Source: a bacterium MS4
GTDB taxonomy: Bacteria > Bacillota > Clostridia > Oscillospirales > Acutalibacteraceae
Reading direction: 5' to 3'
DNA: 64,000 bases
Assembly: GCA_000752215.1 (NCBI GenBank)
Contig: CCFG01000010.1
Coordinates: 374,187 to 438,186 of the forward strand
This document shows positions 8,002 to 16,401 of the stretch, piece after piece. The notes below the pieces were generated by a model, which saw only the letters and a program-made list of their open reading frames with translations, was not told the origin of the DNA and ran no database searches. Made by a program: the position numbers and the translations under genes. Each line of letters opens with the position of its first letter. Position 1 is the first letter of the stretch.

Positions 8002-8355
8002 TAACACATTTAGTGAAACCTTTGTTTCTCAATACCATTTTATGGCGGCTGTTTCATTGTGTTACAGAAATATTTTCCTATTATAAGTCAGATTTTTCAA
8101 AATCTCGAAAAACTAAACAAATAATATAAAATAATAAAAACATAGTAATATTAATCATTATAATAGAGTAAAAATCTGCAAAAAATAAGCAATAAATACA
8201 AAATTAGCTTATTTCGTCCTGATTAATTCGTCTTTTTATAAAATCTTTTCTATTTATATTTTATTAAGATTCTGTTATAATTGTGTTAAATGAATGTAAG
8301 ATGTTAATCAAAGCTAAGAATTCATCCCTCGACAGGACGAAATGAGGTTAATTAC
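8002..8355. other. AT-rich intergenic region with divergent promoters
   Basis: 354 bases without a gene between the split gene (minus) and the phosphate transporter (plus). An extended -10 element (TGTTATAAT, TATAAT at 8276-8281) fits transcription of the transporter; its -35 is weak. For the minus strand, CATAAAAT lies about 45 bases before the split gene and resembles a sporulation sigma -10, but no clear -35 was found. No stable hairpin seen. Confidence 0.4.
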
Positions 8356-9357
8356 ATGTCACTTGCGCTCATGATCGCACTTCTCCTTGTGTGCGCTTCC
8401 ATCTTTGTCAATGGCTGGACGGACGCGCCGAATGCAATCGCTACTGTTGTTTCGACCCGAGTGCTTTCCCCGCGGGCAGCCGTTTTAATGGCTACGGCGT
8501 TTAATCTGGTGGGCATCATGTGCTTCGGCACGGCTGTTGCCAGCACCATTGCCAATCTCGTCAATGTCGGGACCGGCTCCAACCCTTTGATCGCCATTTG
8601 TGCGGCTCAGCTTTCCATAGTAATATGGTCGGTGTCGGCCTGGAAGTTCGGAATCCCCACGAGTGAAAGCCACGCGCTGATTGCCGGGCTGATGGGTTCC
8701 GGAATCGCGTATAACGGCTTTTCCGCCTTTAAGCTGGCCGAGTTTCAGAAGGTGCTGTGGGGAATTGTCATTTCAACGGTCGTCGGCTTTTTTGCAGCCT
8801 ATGTTGTCACCAAGGCGATCGGCTTTTTATTCCGCAGGGTCAAGCGTTCCAAAGCGAACCGCTTTTTTTCCCTGGGGCAAATCGCTTCCGCCGCTTTAAT
8901 GGCTACGAGTCACGGCGCACAGGACGGTCAGAAATTTATGGGCGTTTTTGTGCTTGTAATTCTTCTTGCAAACAATCAGCCTATTCCGGCAACGGTACAT
9001 ATTGATATCTGGATTATGCTGCTTTGCTCGCTGGTCATGGCAATCGGCACCTCGATCGGCGGGTACCGCATCATCAAGACCATGGGGATCGATATGGTCA
9101 AACTGGAAAAATATCAGGGGTTTTCCGCTGAAATCGTGGCGTCTCTCTGTATGCTGGTTACGACAGTGTGCTCCGGAATTCCTCTTTCCACCACCAACAC
9201 GAAGGGCACCGCTATGATGGGTGCGGGCGCGGCCAGGCGTTTTTCCGACGTAAACTGGGGAATTGCCAAAGAAATGGTAATGGCGTGGGTACTGACCTTC
9301 CCTGCCTGCCTGATTCTTGGCTATGCGATGACCAAACTGTTTATACTGATCTTTTAG
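8356..9357 (+). CDS. pit: Inorganic phosphate transporter, PiT family
   Basis: Membrane symporter for phosphate (usually as metal-phosphate) driven by H+ or Na+. It is 333 residues with about ten hydrophobic segments. The two halves carry the PiT signatures: NGWTDAPNAIATVV near residue 20 and SHGAQDGQKFMGV near 185, with TTNTKGTAMMGAG near 280. It starts at an ATG after GAGG. The PhoU-like DUF47 gene follows 68 bases downstream, the standard partner of low-affinity Pit transporters. Confidence 0.95.
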   Translation: MSLALMIALLLVCASIFVNGWTDAPNAIATVVSTRVLSPRAAVLMATAFNLVGIMCFGTAVASTIANLVNVGTGSNPLIAICAAQLSIVIWSVSAWKFGIPTSESHALIAGLMGSGIAYNGFSAFKLAEFQKVLWGIVISTVVGFFAAYVVTKAIGFLFRRVKRSKANRFFSLGQIASAALMATSHGAQDGQKFMGVFVLVILLANNQPIPATVHIDIWIMLLCSLVMAIGTSIGGYRIIKTMGIDMVKLEKYQGFSAEIVASLCMLVTTVCSGIPLSTTNTKGTAMMGAGAARRFSDVNWGIAKEMVMAWVLTFPACLILGYAMTKLFILIF

Positions 9358-9425
9358 AATGGTATAGACGGTATAGAATATGTCTATAGGAAAGAATCTG
9401 TGTATTTGAAGGGTAAGGGAACTAT

Positions 9426-10058
9426 ATGAGTAATTTTTTTGCTAAAGGGCCGGACTACTTCTCATTGTTTGAAAAGGGAATCGGTATTTCCTGTCACGCT
9501 GCAAAAGTGCTTCAAACTTCGTTTACGGATGGGGTGATTGACAAAAAAGAAATCACCCTGCTGAAAGAACTTGAACATGACGGGGACAAGCACGTTCATT
9601 ACTGCTCCAACCTGATTGCGGACGCTTTTATCACACCGATCGACCGTTCGGATATGATGGATATGGTCCGCGCGATCGAGTCTATTACGGACAGCATCGA
9701 CGATATCGGGAATCAGATTTATATGATGCATATTTCCGAGGCGAATGAAACGACCGTCAAGCTGGTGGATTTGATCGTCAAAAGCTGCGAGGGCCTGTGT
9801 ACTTTAATGGCCGACTTTAAGCAGTTTAAGAAAAATCTGAAGAGTATTAAGCAAATGTCTGTTTATGTTAACCATCTGGAAGAAGAGGGAGACGCTATTT
9901 TCAGCGAAGCAATGAGAGAACTGTTCGATCCGGCAAACAAAATGGAAATGATCGATGTGATCCGGCTCCAGAATCTTTACAATACCATGGAGAATTCACT
10001 GGATTACTGTGAAGACGTCGCCGACATTGTAGAACAGATTATTATTTCCAATACCTAA
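9426..10058 (+). CDS. DUF47 family PhoU-like protein, Pit accessory
   Basis: All-helical cytoplasmic protein of 210 residues related to PhoU. Members next to pit genes are thought to modulate the transporter or bind metal. Typical features are the acidic/histidine-rich helix KELEHDGDKHVHYCSNLIAD, the segment FITPIDRSDMMDMVRAIESI and a repeat of that pattern near the end (EEEGDAIFSEAMRELF). It ends with the usual EDVADIVEQIIISNT helix. It is cotranscribed with the transporter and followed by a terminator. Confidence 0.93.
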   Translation: MSNFFAKGPDYFSLFEKGIGISCHAAKVLQTSFTDGVIDKKEITLLKELEHDGDKHVHYCSNLIADAFITPIDRSDMMDMVRAIESITDSIDDIGNQIYMMHISEANETTVKLVDLIVKSCEGLCTLMADFKQFKKNLKSIKQMSVYVNHLEEEGDAIFSEAMRELFDPANKMEMIDVIRLQNLYNTMENSLDYCEDVADIVEQIIISNT

Positions 10059-10073
10059 GTTCATTGCCTTTTT

Positions 10074-10107
10074 GAAGCTCACCTTTCTGACGGGTGGGCT
10101 TTTTATT
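10074..10107 (+). terminator. Terminator after the pit operon
   Basis: Stem AAGCTCACC / GGGTGGGCTT with a run of T residues. Confidence 0.75.
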
Positions 10108-10208
10108 TTTTGCGGCAAAAAGGGCGGGAAAGTTGCATATTGAACCTCGTCCAATAGTTTGCTATAATACTCTTAATAATGACATCATTGTGTAAAAGGG
10201 GATTTTTC

Positions 10209-10979
10209 ATGGCAAAGGTTACTTTGATTGCTTATACTCCCGAACCGGAAAAAACAGTTGCGCAGGCGGCAAAGCTCTGTTATTCGCCTGCTTCCATAGA
10301 AGATATATCGGAAGGACTCACCGACGAAAAGGTCGCGTCCTTTGTGGACATGCTGGCCGAAATCGGGCATGAAAGCCCGATTGAGCACGCGTCCTTCACC
10401 TTTGGGATCGAAGGGGTTTCCCGCTCCTTTCTGGCGCAGATGACCCGCCACCGCATCGCCTCCTACAGTGTGCAGAGCCAGCGCTACGTGACGGAAGCCT
10501 GTTTTGAATACGTAATTCCGCCGGAGATTGAGGCAATTCCCGAAGCGAAGGCGGAGTTCCTTCTGGCCATGGAGGAGGACCAAAAACACTATGAAAAGCT
10601 GACGTCTCTTTTAAAGGAGAAGCATAAAAAAGCGCTGATGGACGCCGGAAAGGATGAAAAGTCCGCCGAGCGTGCCGCGCAGAAGCAGGCGATTGAGGAC
10701 GCGCGGTTTGTCCTGCCCAATGCCTGCGACACCAAGATGGTGTGCACGATGAACGCCCGCTCGCTGTATAATTTCTTTTCCCACCGCTGCTGCAACCGCG
10801 CCCAGTGGGAAATCCGCGCCGTCGCGGTGGAGATGCTGCGGCTTGTCCGCGGCGTGGCGCCGCACCTTTTCAAGCACTGCGGGCCGCCCTGCCTGCGCGG
10901 TGCATGCCCGGAGGGCAAAATGTCCTGCGGCAAAATCAACGAGGTGCGCGAGTTTTTTAATGGAATAGGGGAAAACTGA
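10209..10979 (+). CDS. thyX: FAD-dependent thymidylate synthase ThyX
   Basis: Makes dTMP from dUMP using methylene-tetrahydrofolate and reduced flavin. It is 256 residues from ATG 10209, after AAAAGGGG. The ThyX signature RHRIASYSVQSQRY is present near residue 85, and the ARFVLPNACDTKMV and NFFSHRCCNRAQWEIR segments complete the flavin and nucleotide sites. The stop overlaps the start of tmk by one base, so synthesis and phosphorylation of dTMP are coupled. The C-terminus is Cys-rich (CGPPCLRGACPEGKMSCG), as in clostridial ThyX. No thyA is seen. Confidence 0.96.
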   Translation: MAKVTLIAYTPEPEKTVAQAAKLCYSPASIEDISEGLTDEKVASFVDMLAEIGHESPIEHASFTFGIEGVSRSFLAQMTRHRIASYSVQSQRYVTEACFEYVIPPEIEAIPEAKAEFLLAMEEDQKHYEKLTSLLKEKHKKALMDAGKDEKSAERAAQKQAIEDARFVLPNACDTKMVCTMNARSLYNFFSHRCCNRAQWEIRAVAVEMLRLVRGVAPHLFKHCGPPCLRGACPEGKMSCGKINEVREFFNGIGEN

Positions 10980-11644
10980 TGAGCGGAAAATTAATTACCA
11001 TGGAGGGCCTGGACGGCAGCGGAAAGGCAACGCAGACCGAACTGCTCTGCAAAGCGCTGGCCGGACGGGGCGTGAAGCTGCGCCGCGTTTCCTTTCCGGA
11101 CTATAACGAGCCGTCCTCCGTTCTGGCCAAGATGTACCTGAACGGGGAATTCGGCTCCGATCCCGACGATGTGAACGCGTACGCCGCTTCCTCGTTTTAT
11201 GCGGTCGACCGTTATGCAAGCTATCAAAAGCACTGGCGACAGGATTACCGTAACGGCTCCCTGATTATTGCCGACCGGTATTCAACTTCCAATATTGTGT
11301 TTCAGCTTTCCAAGCTGCCGCGGGAGCAGTGGCCCGGCTTTGTGGAGTGGGTGCAGGACTATGAATACGACAAGCTGGGACTGCCCCGTCCAGACCTGAC
11401 TATTTACCTCAACATGCCGCTGGAGGTTTCCCAGAAGCTTTTGAGCGGCAGGTACCATGGAAACGAGGAAAAGAAGGATATCCATGAAAGCAACGCGGAG
11501 TATCTGCGCGCATGCCGGATCAGCGCGGAGTATGCGGTGCAGAGGCTGAACTGGAAAACGGTTGAGTGCGCGGACAGCAGGGGCCTGAAAACGGTTGAAC
11601 AGATTCACGGTGAAGTCATGGAGATTGCGGCGGGCGTGCTGTAA
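10979..11644 (+). CDS. tmk: Thymidylate kinase-like protein
   Basis: Phosphorylates dTMP to dTDP. It is 221 residues. Walker A GLDGSGKAT is near residues 10-18, followed by the substrate-binding FPDYNEPSS and the DRYSTSN box (ADRYSTSNIVFQ) near 100. It is the divergent clostridial type, with a longer lid region (SGRYHGNEEKKDIHESN) that binds ATP phosphates. It is coupled to thyX by an ATGA-type overlap, which supports the function. Confidence 0.9.
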   Translation: MSGKLITMEGLDGSGKATQTELLCKALAGRGVKLRRVSFPDYNEPSSVLAKMYLNGEFGSDPDDVNAYAASSFYAVDRYASYQKHWRQDYRNGSLIIADRYSTSNIVFQLSKLPREQWPGFVEWVQDYEYDKLGLPRPDLTIYLNMPLEVSQKLLSGRYHGNEEKKDIHESNAEYLRACRISAEYAVQRLNWKTVECADSRGLKTVEQIHGEVMEIAAGVL

Positions 11645-11682
11645 GCCCGCGGCTTCCTTACGACAGAGAAGGGCGGTTTGGT

Positions 11683-12570
11683 ATGATTTGTTTTGCTGAC
11701 TGGGAAATGCGCGGCGAGCTTGCAGAAATCTGGGCAAGCTGCTTTCACGAGCCGGTGCGTCCGGCAAAATATTTTCTGAATAATTATTATAAGCCCGAGA
11801 ACTGTCTGGTTTATAAAATGGGGGAGAAAACCGCGTCCGTCGTTTATCTGCTGCCCGCCCGGCTTCTTGCCGGCCCGGCGGCCGTGCAGGCGCACTATAT
11901 TTATGCGGCGGCTACCTTGCCGCAGTACCGCGGGCACGGCTGTATGGCGGCGCTTCTGGCCGCGGCCGCGCTGGTAGGGGCCAACCGGGGGGATCAGTAT
12001 TCCGTGGTGCTTCCTGCCGAACCGGGCTTGTACGGTCTTTATGAAAAGTCTGACTATACGAAATTTTTTCAGGTCGGCACCGTTTCTCTGTCATTGGAGG
12101 AAATGTGTTCGCTGGCCGATTCGGGAGTTTCCGCCAGAACCCTTCTGACGTATGGCCAGATGAACGGACTCCGCCGGGAAAAGCTGGCGGGGAGAACCGG
12201 TTCCGTGCTTTGGAGCGACGAAGCGTTTGCCTTTGCCGCCGGAATGGGCAAAATTTACGGAGACAGAATGATCTGCTCCCGTACCGGTGAAAAATTCGCG
12301 TACGCCCTGTGCCGCCGGACGGATTCCGACGCCTGTGCGGTTCTGGAACTGATGGCGGACGGCGATACCATTCGCGATCTTGCGGCGAACATCATCAGCG
12401 GGCTGCCGGCTGAACGGTATACGTTCCGCCTGCCCGTCTGGGAGCCCCTCTTGGGAAAGCAGGGGGAAATATCCGATTTCGGGATGCTGAAGCCCCTCGG
12501 AGGAGCTGCTGCTTTGGATTCGGTGCGGCAGGCTTCGGCCGCGCCGTATCTCGGATTGCCGCTGGATTAA
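11683..12570 (+). CDS. GNAT family N-acetyltransferase, two-domain
   Basis: 295 residues. The N-terminal GNAT domain carries YIYAAATLPQYRGHGCMAALL (about 68-90), with the R-G-x-G acetyl-CoA loop. The C-terminal half is a second GNAT-like/SCP-like region, as in Eis-type and YitH-type acetyltransferases. The substrate is unknown. It sits 38 bases after tmk and 16 bases before a DJ-1 gene, with a start after a GGCGG-type site, so it is probably in the same operon. Confidence 0.85.
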   Translation: MICFADWEMRGELAEIWASCFHEPVRPAKYFLNNYYKPENCLVYKMGEKTASVVYLLPARLLAGPAAVQAHYIYAAATLPQYRGHGCMAALLAAAALVGANRGDQYSVVLPAEPGLYGLYEKSDYTKFFQVGTVSLSLEEMCSLADSGVSARTLLTYGQMNGLRREKLAGRTGSVLWSDEAFAFAAGMGKIYGDRMICSRTGEKFAYALCRRTDSDACAVLELMADGDTIRDLAANIISGLPAERYTFRLPVWEPLLGKQGEISDFGMLKPLGGAAALDSVRQASAAPYLGLPLD

Positions 12571-12586
12571 TTTTGGAGGTGTTAAA

Positions 12587-13126
12587 ATGATTTATCTTTT
12601 TCTGGCAGATGGATTTGAGGAAATCGAGGCTCTGGCGACCGTCGATGTTTTAAGGCGTGCCGGCTGCGAGCTGGTTACGGTCGGCGTCGGCGGTAAAAAA
12701 ATCACCGGGGCGCATCAGATTGAAGTGACCGCCGATATAGAGGAAAAGGAAGCGGTGACGGACGGGCTGGATATGGTGGTGCTGCCGGGCGGAATGCCGG
12801 GTACGCTCAATCTGGAAAAATCCCCGATTGTGAAAGCCGTCATCCGTTACTGCGCGGAAAACGACCGATATATTTGCGCGATCTGCGCGGCCCCCTCCAT
12901 CTTAGGCCATATGAATCTGCTGAAAGAACATACGGCGACCTGCTTCCCGGGCTATGAGCAGGAGCTGCACGCAAAAACCGTGTCCGACGGACCGGTCTGC
13001 GTCAGCGGAAAGATCATCACGGCGAGGGGCGCCGGCGTCGCCGTCGAATTTGCACTTCAAATTGTGGAAGTGCTTTTTGGCGCTGAAAAATCAAAGATGC
13101 TTAGGAAGTCGATGCAATGTATGTAA
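12587..13126 (+). CDS. DJ-1/PfpI family protein
   Basis: Cysteine-dependent protein of the DJ-1/ThiJ/YajL type (glyoxalase, deglycase or chaperone roles are debated). It is 179 residues. Conserved acidic residue in FLADGFEEIEAL (about 16), nucleophile elbow in ICAICAAPSILG (about 100-110) and GRGAGVAVEFAL-type ending (ARGAGVAVEFALQIV). The start follows TTGGAGGTGTT. The last codons overlap the next gene. Confidence 0.93.
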   Translation: MIYLFLADGFEEIEALATVDVLRRAGCELVTVGVGGKKITGAHQIEVTADIEEKEAVTDGLDMVVLPGGMPGTLNLEKSPIVKAVIRYCAENDRYICAICAAPSILGHMNLLKEHTATCFPGYEQELHAKTVSDGPVCVSGKIITARGAGVAVEFALQIVEVLFGAEKSKMLRKSMQCM

Positions 13127-13713
13127 GAAATATCCGGGAAATCAAAATGAATCTGCGCGCGCGCTATCGCCAGTTCCGCGAAAAGCTGGGTGAGGACCGG
13201 AAAATCAGCCTGGATTCCACAATCCAGAGCAGGATGCTCGCGCTGCGGGAATACGCGGCGGCGGACACGGTCTTCACGTATGTGAGCAAGCCGATCGAGG
13301 TGGACACGATTGCCCTGATCAAGGCCGCGCTGGCCAACCACAAGCTGGTCGCCGCGCCGCGCTGCGTTCCGGACACCTACGATATGGAATTTTTTTATAT
13401 CACCTCGCTTGACGATCTGGAAAAAGGCAGCTTCGGCGTGCTGGAACCGATCGTGTCGAAGTGCCGCAGGGTGACCGATTTTTCCCGGGGTTTCTGCATT
13501 GTGCCGGGACTCAGCTTTGACGCACAGGGGTACCGCCTCGGCTACGGCAAGGGGTATTACGACCGCTTTCTGGCGGAGTTCGGCGGGACCACTGTCGGAA
13601 TCTGTTATTCCGGCTGTGTCCAGTGGAATCTGCCCCACGGCTACTACGACAAGCCGGTCGACATTCTGATTACAGAGAAATACATCAGGAGAATGGCCAA
13701 TCAGAAAAACTGA
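13117..13713 (+). CDS. 5-formyltetrahydrofolate cyclo-ligase
   Basis: ATP-dependent conversion of 5-formyl-THF to methenyl-THF, which salvages a folate that inhibits other enzymes. It is about 198 residues. The N-terminal LRARYRQFREKL helix, the segment PRCVPDTYDMEFFYI and the ATP-binding signature GYRLGYGKGYYDRFLAEF are diagnostic. Either ATG 13117 (overlapping the DJ-1 stop) or ATG 13147 could be the start. The folate link to thyX two genes upstream is plausible. Confidence 0.93.
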   Translation: MYVRNIREIKMNLRARYRQFREKLGEDRKISLDSTIQSRMLALREYAAADTVFTYVSKPIEVDTIALIKAALANHKLVAAPRCVPDTYDMEFFYITSLDDLEKGSFGVLEPIVSKCRRVTDFSRGFCIVPGLSFDAQGYRLGYGKGYYDRFLAEFGGTTVGICYSGCVQWNLPHGYYDKPVDILITEKYIRRMANQKN

Positions 13714-13749
13714 AAGGCCATCCTGATGTTTAAACAGGAGGACGTATCC

Positions 13750-15063
13750 ATGAACGACGACAGGGACCTTAACGAGTACCACCAGAAAAAGGTGGAAAGC
13801 TTTAAGCTGAATATTCCCGATGAGGATTTGGGCGATCTGCCGGGTACGGACCTTTCTTCCGATCTGCGCGGTGCGGACGACGGTGCGTCCAACAGCGTCA
13901 TCAGCAGCTACAGCGACCCGCGCGAGGCGCAGAAGGCAAAGTCCATGCAGGATGAAGCGGAAATCAAAGCCGAAAAGGCGCACCAGCTCCGCAATAAGGA
14001 AAAGGGCAGAAAAAACAAGGGCTTTTTCCGGTTCATCTGGATCATTATGGTTCTGTTTGCTTCCATCCTTTTTTCACAGTTCCTGATTACGGGAATCAAC
14101 GACATGCTCGCGATCGGCAAGGAAAAGGTGAGCGTGACGGTCGAAATACCGAAGAACGCCTCCGGCGGACAGGTTGCGGAAGTCCTGAACAGCGCCGGTA
14201 TCATCCGCGACGCGAGTTTCTTTCAGGTTTATTCCAAGCTGACGAAGGCGGACGGCCATTACAGCAACGGCAGCTATAAAATCGATACCAATATGGACTA
14301 TGAGGCCATTATTAATAATCTTCAGTCCAATACAAACCGCGTGGACACCGTGAAAATCACCTTCAAAGAGGGCGCCAACATCCTTGAAATTGCAGACCTG
14401 ATGGAGAAAAACGGGGTCTGCTCCTCCAAGGAAGTGCTTTCCGTTGTGAATTCGGACACCTTTGATAAAAGCTATGAAATGCTTCAGGCAATCACAAACG
14501 AGCCGGACCGCTACTACAAGCTTGAGGGCTACCTATTCCCGGACACCTATGAATTTTATAAGGACGAGGACCCCGAGCAGGCGGTCGAAAAGCTGATCAG
14601 CAACTGCAGTAAGAAGCTGACCAAGCAGATCCGCAATAAGGCGGCGTCAGAGAATATGACGATTGACCAGATGATGACGCTGGCTTCCATGATTCAGGCG
14701 GAAGCGGCGGACAAAGACGATATGTACAAGATTTCCTCCGTTTTCCACAACCGCCTGAACAGCGGCGGAGAGGGCGACCTGCTTCGCCTGCGTTCGGATC
14801 CGACCACCTATTATCCGTACCGTACCAAGGCGGCCGTACCCTCCGATATACGCGAAACCTATAAGAGCAAATACGATACTTATACCATCAAGGGCCTGCC
14901 CGCGGGGCCGATCTGCAACCCGGGCGCGGATGCGATCGACGCGGCCTTAAATCCCGCAAGCACCAAATATTATTACTTCTGCCATGATAAGAACGGAAAA
15001 GCGTATTATGCCGCGACCAATGCGCAGCATGAAGCGAATCTGAAAAAGGCGGGACTGAAATAG
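13750..15063 (+). CDS. mltG: Endolytic murein transglycosylase MltG
   Basis: Cuts nascent peptidoglycan strands at the outer face of the membrane. The start is set at ATG 13750 because AGGAGG lies at 13735-13740, inside the longer frame. It is 437 residues: a charged cytoplasmic region of about 95 residues, one membrane helix (FIWIIMVLFASILFSQF), a LysM-like domain, then the YceG catalytic domain with the likely catalytic Glu in TLASMIQAEAAD and the motifs GYLFPDTYEFYK and GLPAGPICNPG. The long charged N-terminus is typical of clostridial MltG. Confidence 0.94.
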   Translation: MNDDRDLNEYHQKKVESFKLNIPDEDLGDLPGTDLSSDLRGADDGASNSVISSYSDPREAQKAKSMQDEAEIKAEKAHQLRNKEKGRKNKGFFRFIWIIMVLFASILFSQFLITGINDMLAIGKEKVSVTVEIPKNASGGQVAEVLNSAGIIRDASFFQVYSKLTKADGHYSNGSYKIDTNMDYEAIINNLQSNTNRVDTVKITFKEGANILEIADLMEKNGVCSSKEVLSVVNSDTFDKSYEMLQAITNEPDRYYKLEGYLFPDTYEFYKDEDPEQAVEKLISNCSKKLTKQIRNKAASENMTIDQMMTLASMIQAEAADKDDMYKISSVFHNRLNSGGEGDLLRLRSDPTTYYPYRTKAAVPSDIRETYKSKYDTYTIKGLPAGPICNPGADAIDAALNPASTKYYYFCHDKNGKAYYAATNAQHEANLKKAGLK

Positions 15064-15083
15064 AAGGCTTTGGAGGACAAAAA

Positions 15084-16307
15084 TTGACGGATACGAATCA
15101 ACGCGCTGAGCTGCTTTCCCCCGTGGGTGACAGGGAACGGCTCGGCGCGGCAATCAGCTTTGGCGCCGACGCGGTTTATCTGGCCGGACAGGAATTCGGC
15201 ATGCGCACGGCGCCGTCCAATTTTACAAACGAAGAACTGGTTCAGGCGGTGCAATACGCGCACGGCAAAAACGTCAGGGTCTATCTGACCTGCAACACCG
15301 TACCGCACAACGACGAGCTTTCGCGTCTGCCGGAATTTCTGCAGTTTGCGCAGGAAGCCGGGGTGGACGCGCTGATTATCGCGGATTTCGGAGTCATGGT
15401 GATGGCGAAGAAATACGCGCCGAAGGTGGATATTCACATGTCCACACAGGCCGGCGTCGCGAACTACGTCAGTGCCCGTGAGCTGTACGATCTGGGCGCT
15501 TCCCGCGTTGTGCTGGCGCGCGAGCTGAGCCTTGGGGAGATTGCGGAAATCCGCGCCAAAACGCCCCGGGAGCTTGAACTGGAGGTTTTTGTGCACGGCG
15601 CCATGTGCGTTTCGTTTTCCGGCCGCTGCCTGCTTTCCAGCTATCTGACGGGGCGCGACGCGAACCGCGGCGACTGCGCGCAGCCGTGCCGCTGGGAATA
15701 CGCGCTGATGGAAGCCAAGCGTCCGGGCCAGTATATGCCGGTTTTTGAGGACGGACACGGTACCTACATTCTGAATTCTAAAGATATGTGCATGATCGAA
15801 CATATTCCCGAAATTCTGAAAACCGGTGTGACAAGCCTGAAAATAGAGGGCAGGGCAAAGTCCGCGTACTATGTTTCGGTGACGACCAACGCCTACCGGA
15901 ACGCCATTGACGAATACTGCGCGGACCCGGAAAAAAAGGTCTCCTCATGGATCGTGGAGGAGCTGAACAAGATCAGCCACCGCGAGTACAGCACCGGCTT
16001 TTACTTCGGGACCGAACCGGGGCAGGTGTACGGAAACGGCGGCTATGTGCGGGAATACGATGTGATTGCCGTCTGCGAAAGCTATGAAAACGGCGTGGCG
16101 GCGCTTTCCCAGCGCAACCGCTTTTTCAAAGGCGATACCGCCGACGTGCTGGAGGCGGGAAACCGTCCGTTCCTTCTTCCGCTGAACGAATTATATGATA
16201 AGGACTGGAACCCGATCGATTCGGCACCTCACGCCACGATGACCGTATTTCTCAAAACCGACCGGCCCATTCAAAAGGGCGCGATTCTTCGCAAGGCAAG
16301 AATCTGA
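15084..16307 (+). CDS. Peptidase U32 family protein (tRNA hydroxylation TrhP/YrrO type)
   Basis: 407 residues from a TTG start after GGAGG. The U32 signature is present as EVFVHGAMCVSFSGRCLLSS near residue 170, with further cysteines in RGDCAQPCRW, the pattern of the Fe-S-dependent TrhP/RlhA group that hydroxylates tRNA or rRNA. The N-terminus ELLSPVGDRERLGAAISFGA is typical. Its position next to mltG mirrors the Bacillus subtilis yrrL-yrrM-yrrN-yrrO order. True peptidase activity is doubtful for this group. Confidence 0.9.
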   Translation: MTDTNQRAELLSPVGDRERLGAAISFGADAVYLAGQEFGMRTAPSNFTNEELVQAVQYAHGKNVRVYLTCNTVPHNDELSRLPEFLQFAQEAGVDALIIADFGVMVMAKKYAPKVDIHMSTQAGVANYVSARELYDLGASRVVLARELSLGEIAEIRAKTPRELELEVFVHGAMCVSFSGRCLLSSYLTGRDANRGDCAQPCRWEYALMEAKRPGQYMPVFEDGHGTYILNSKDMCMIEHIPEILKTGVTSLKIEGRAKSAYYVSVTTNAYRNAIDEYCADPEKKVSSWIVEELNKISHREYSTGFYFGTEPGQVYGNGGYVREYDVIAVCESYENGVAALSQRNRFFKGDTADVLEAGNRPFLLPLNELYDKDWNPIDSAPHATMTVFLKTDRPIQKGAILRKARI

Positions 16308-16357
16308 CCCAATATCGTGCAGATTCCATGCATTGACAGGGAAAATTATGATTAAAG

Positions 16358-16401
16358 CTCCCCCATATTGGTAATCCTAACCAGTATGGGGGAGTGTTTT
16401 T
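16358..16401 (+). terminator. Terminator hairpin that also covers the ribosome binding site of the PBP gene
   Basis: Stem CTCCCCCATA / TATGGGGGAG extended by TTGG/CCAG, followed by TGTTTTT and at once the ATG of the PBP gene (16402). The GGGGGAG of the 3' arm is the only ribosome binding site, so it is buried in the stem. Confidence 0.75.
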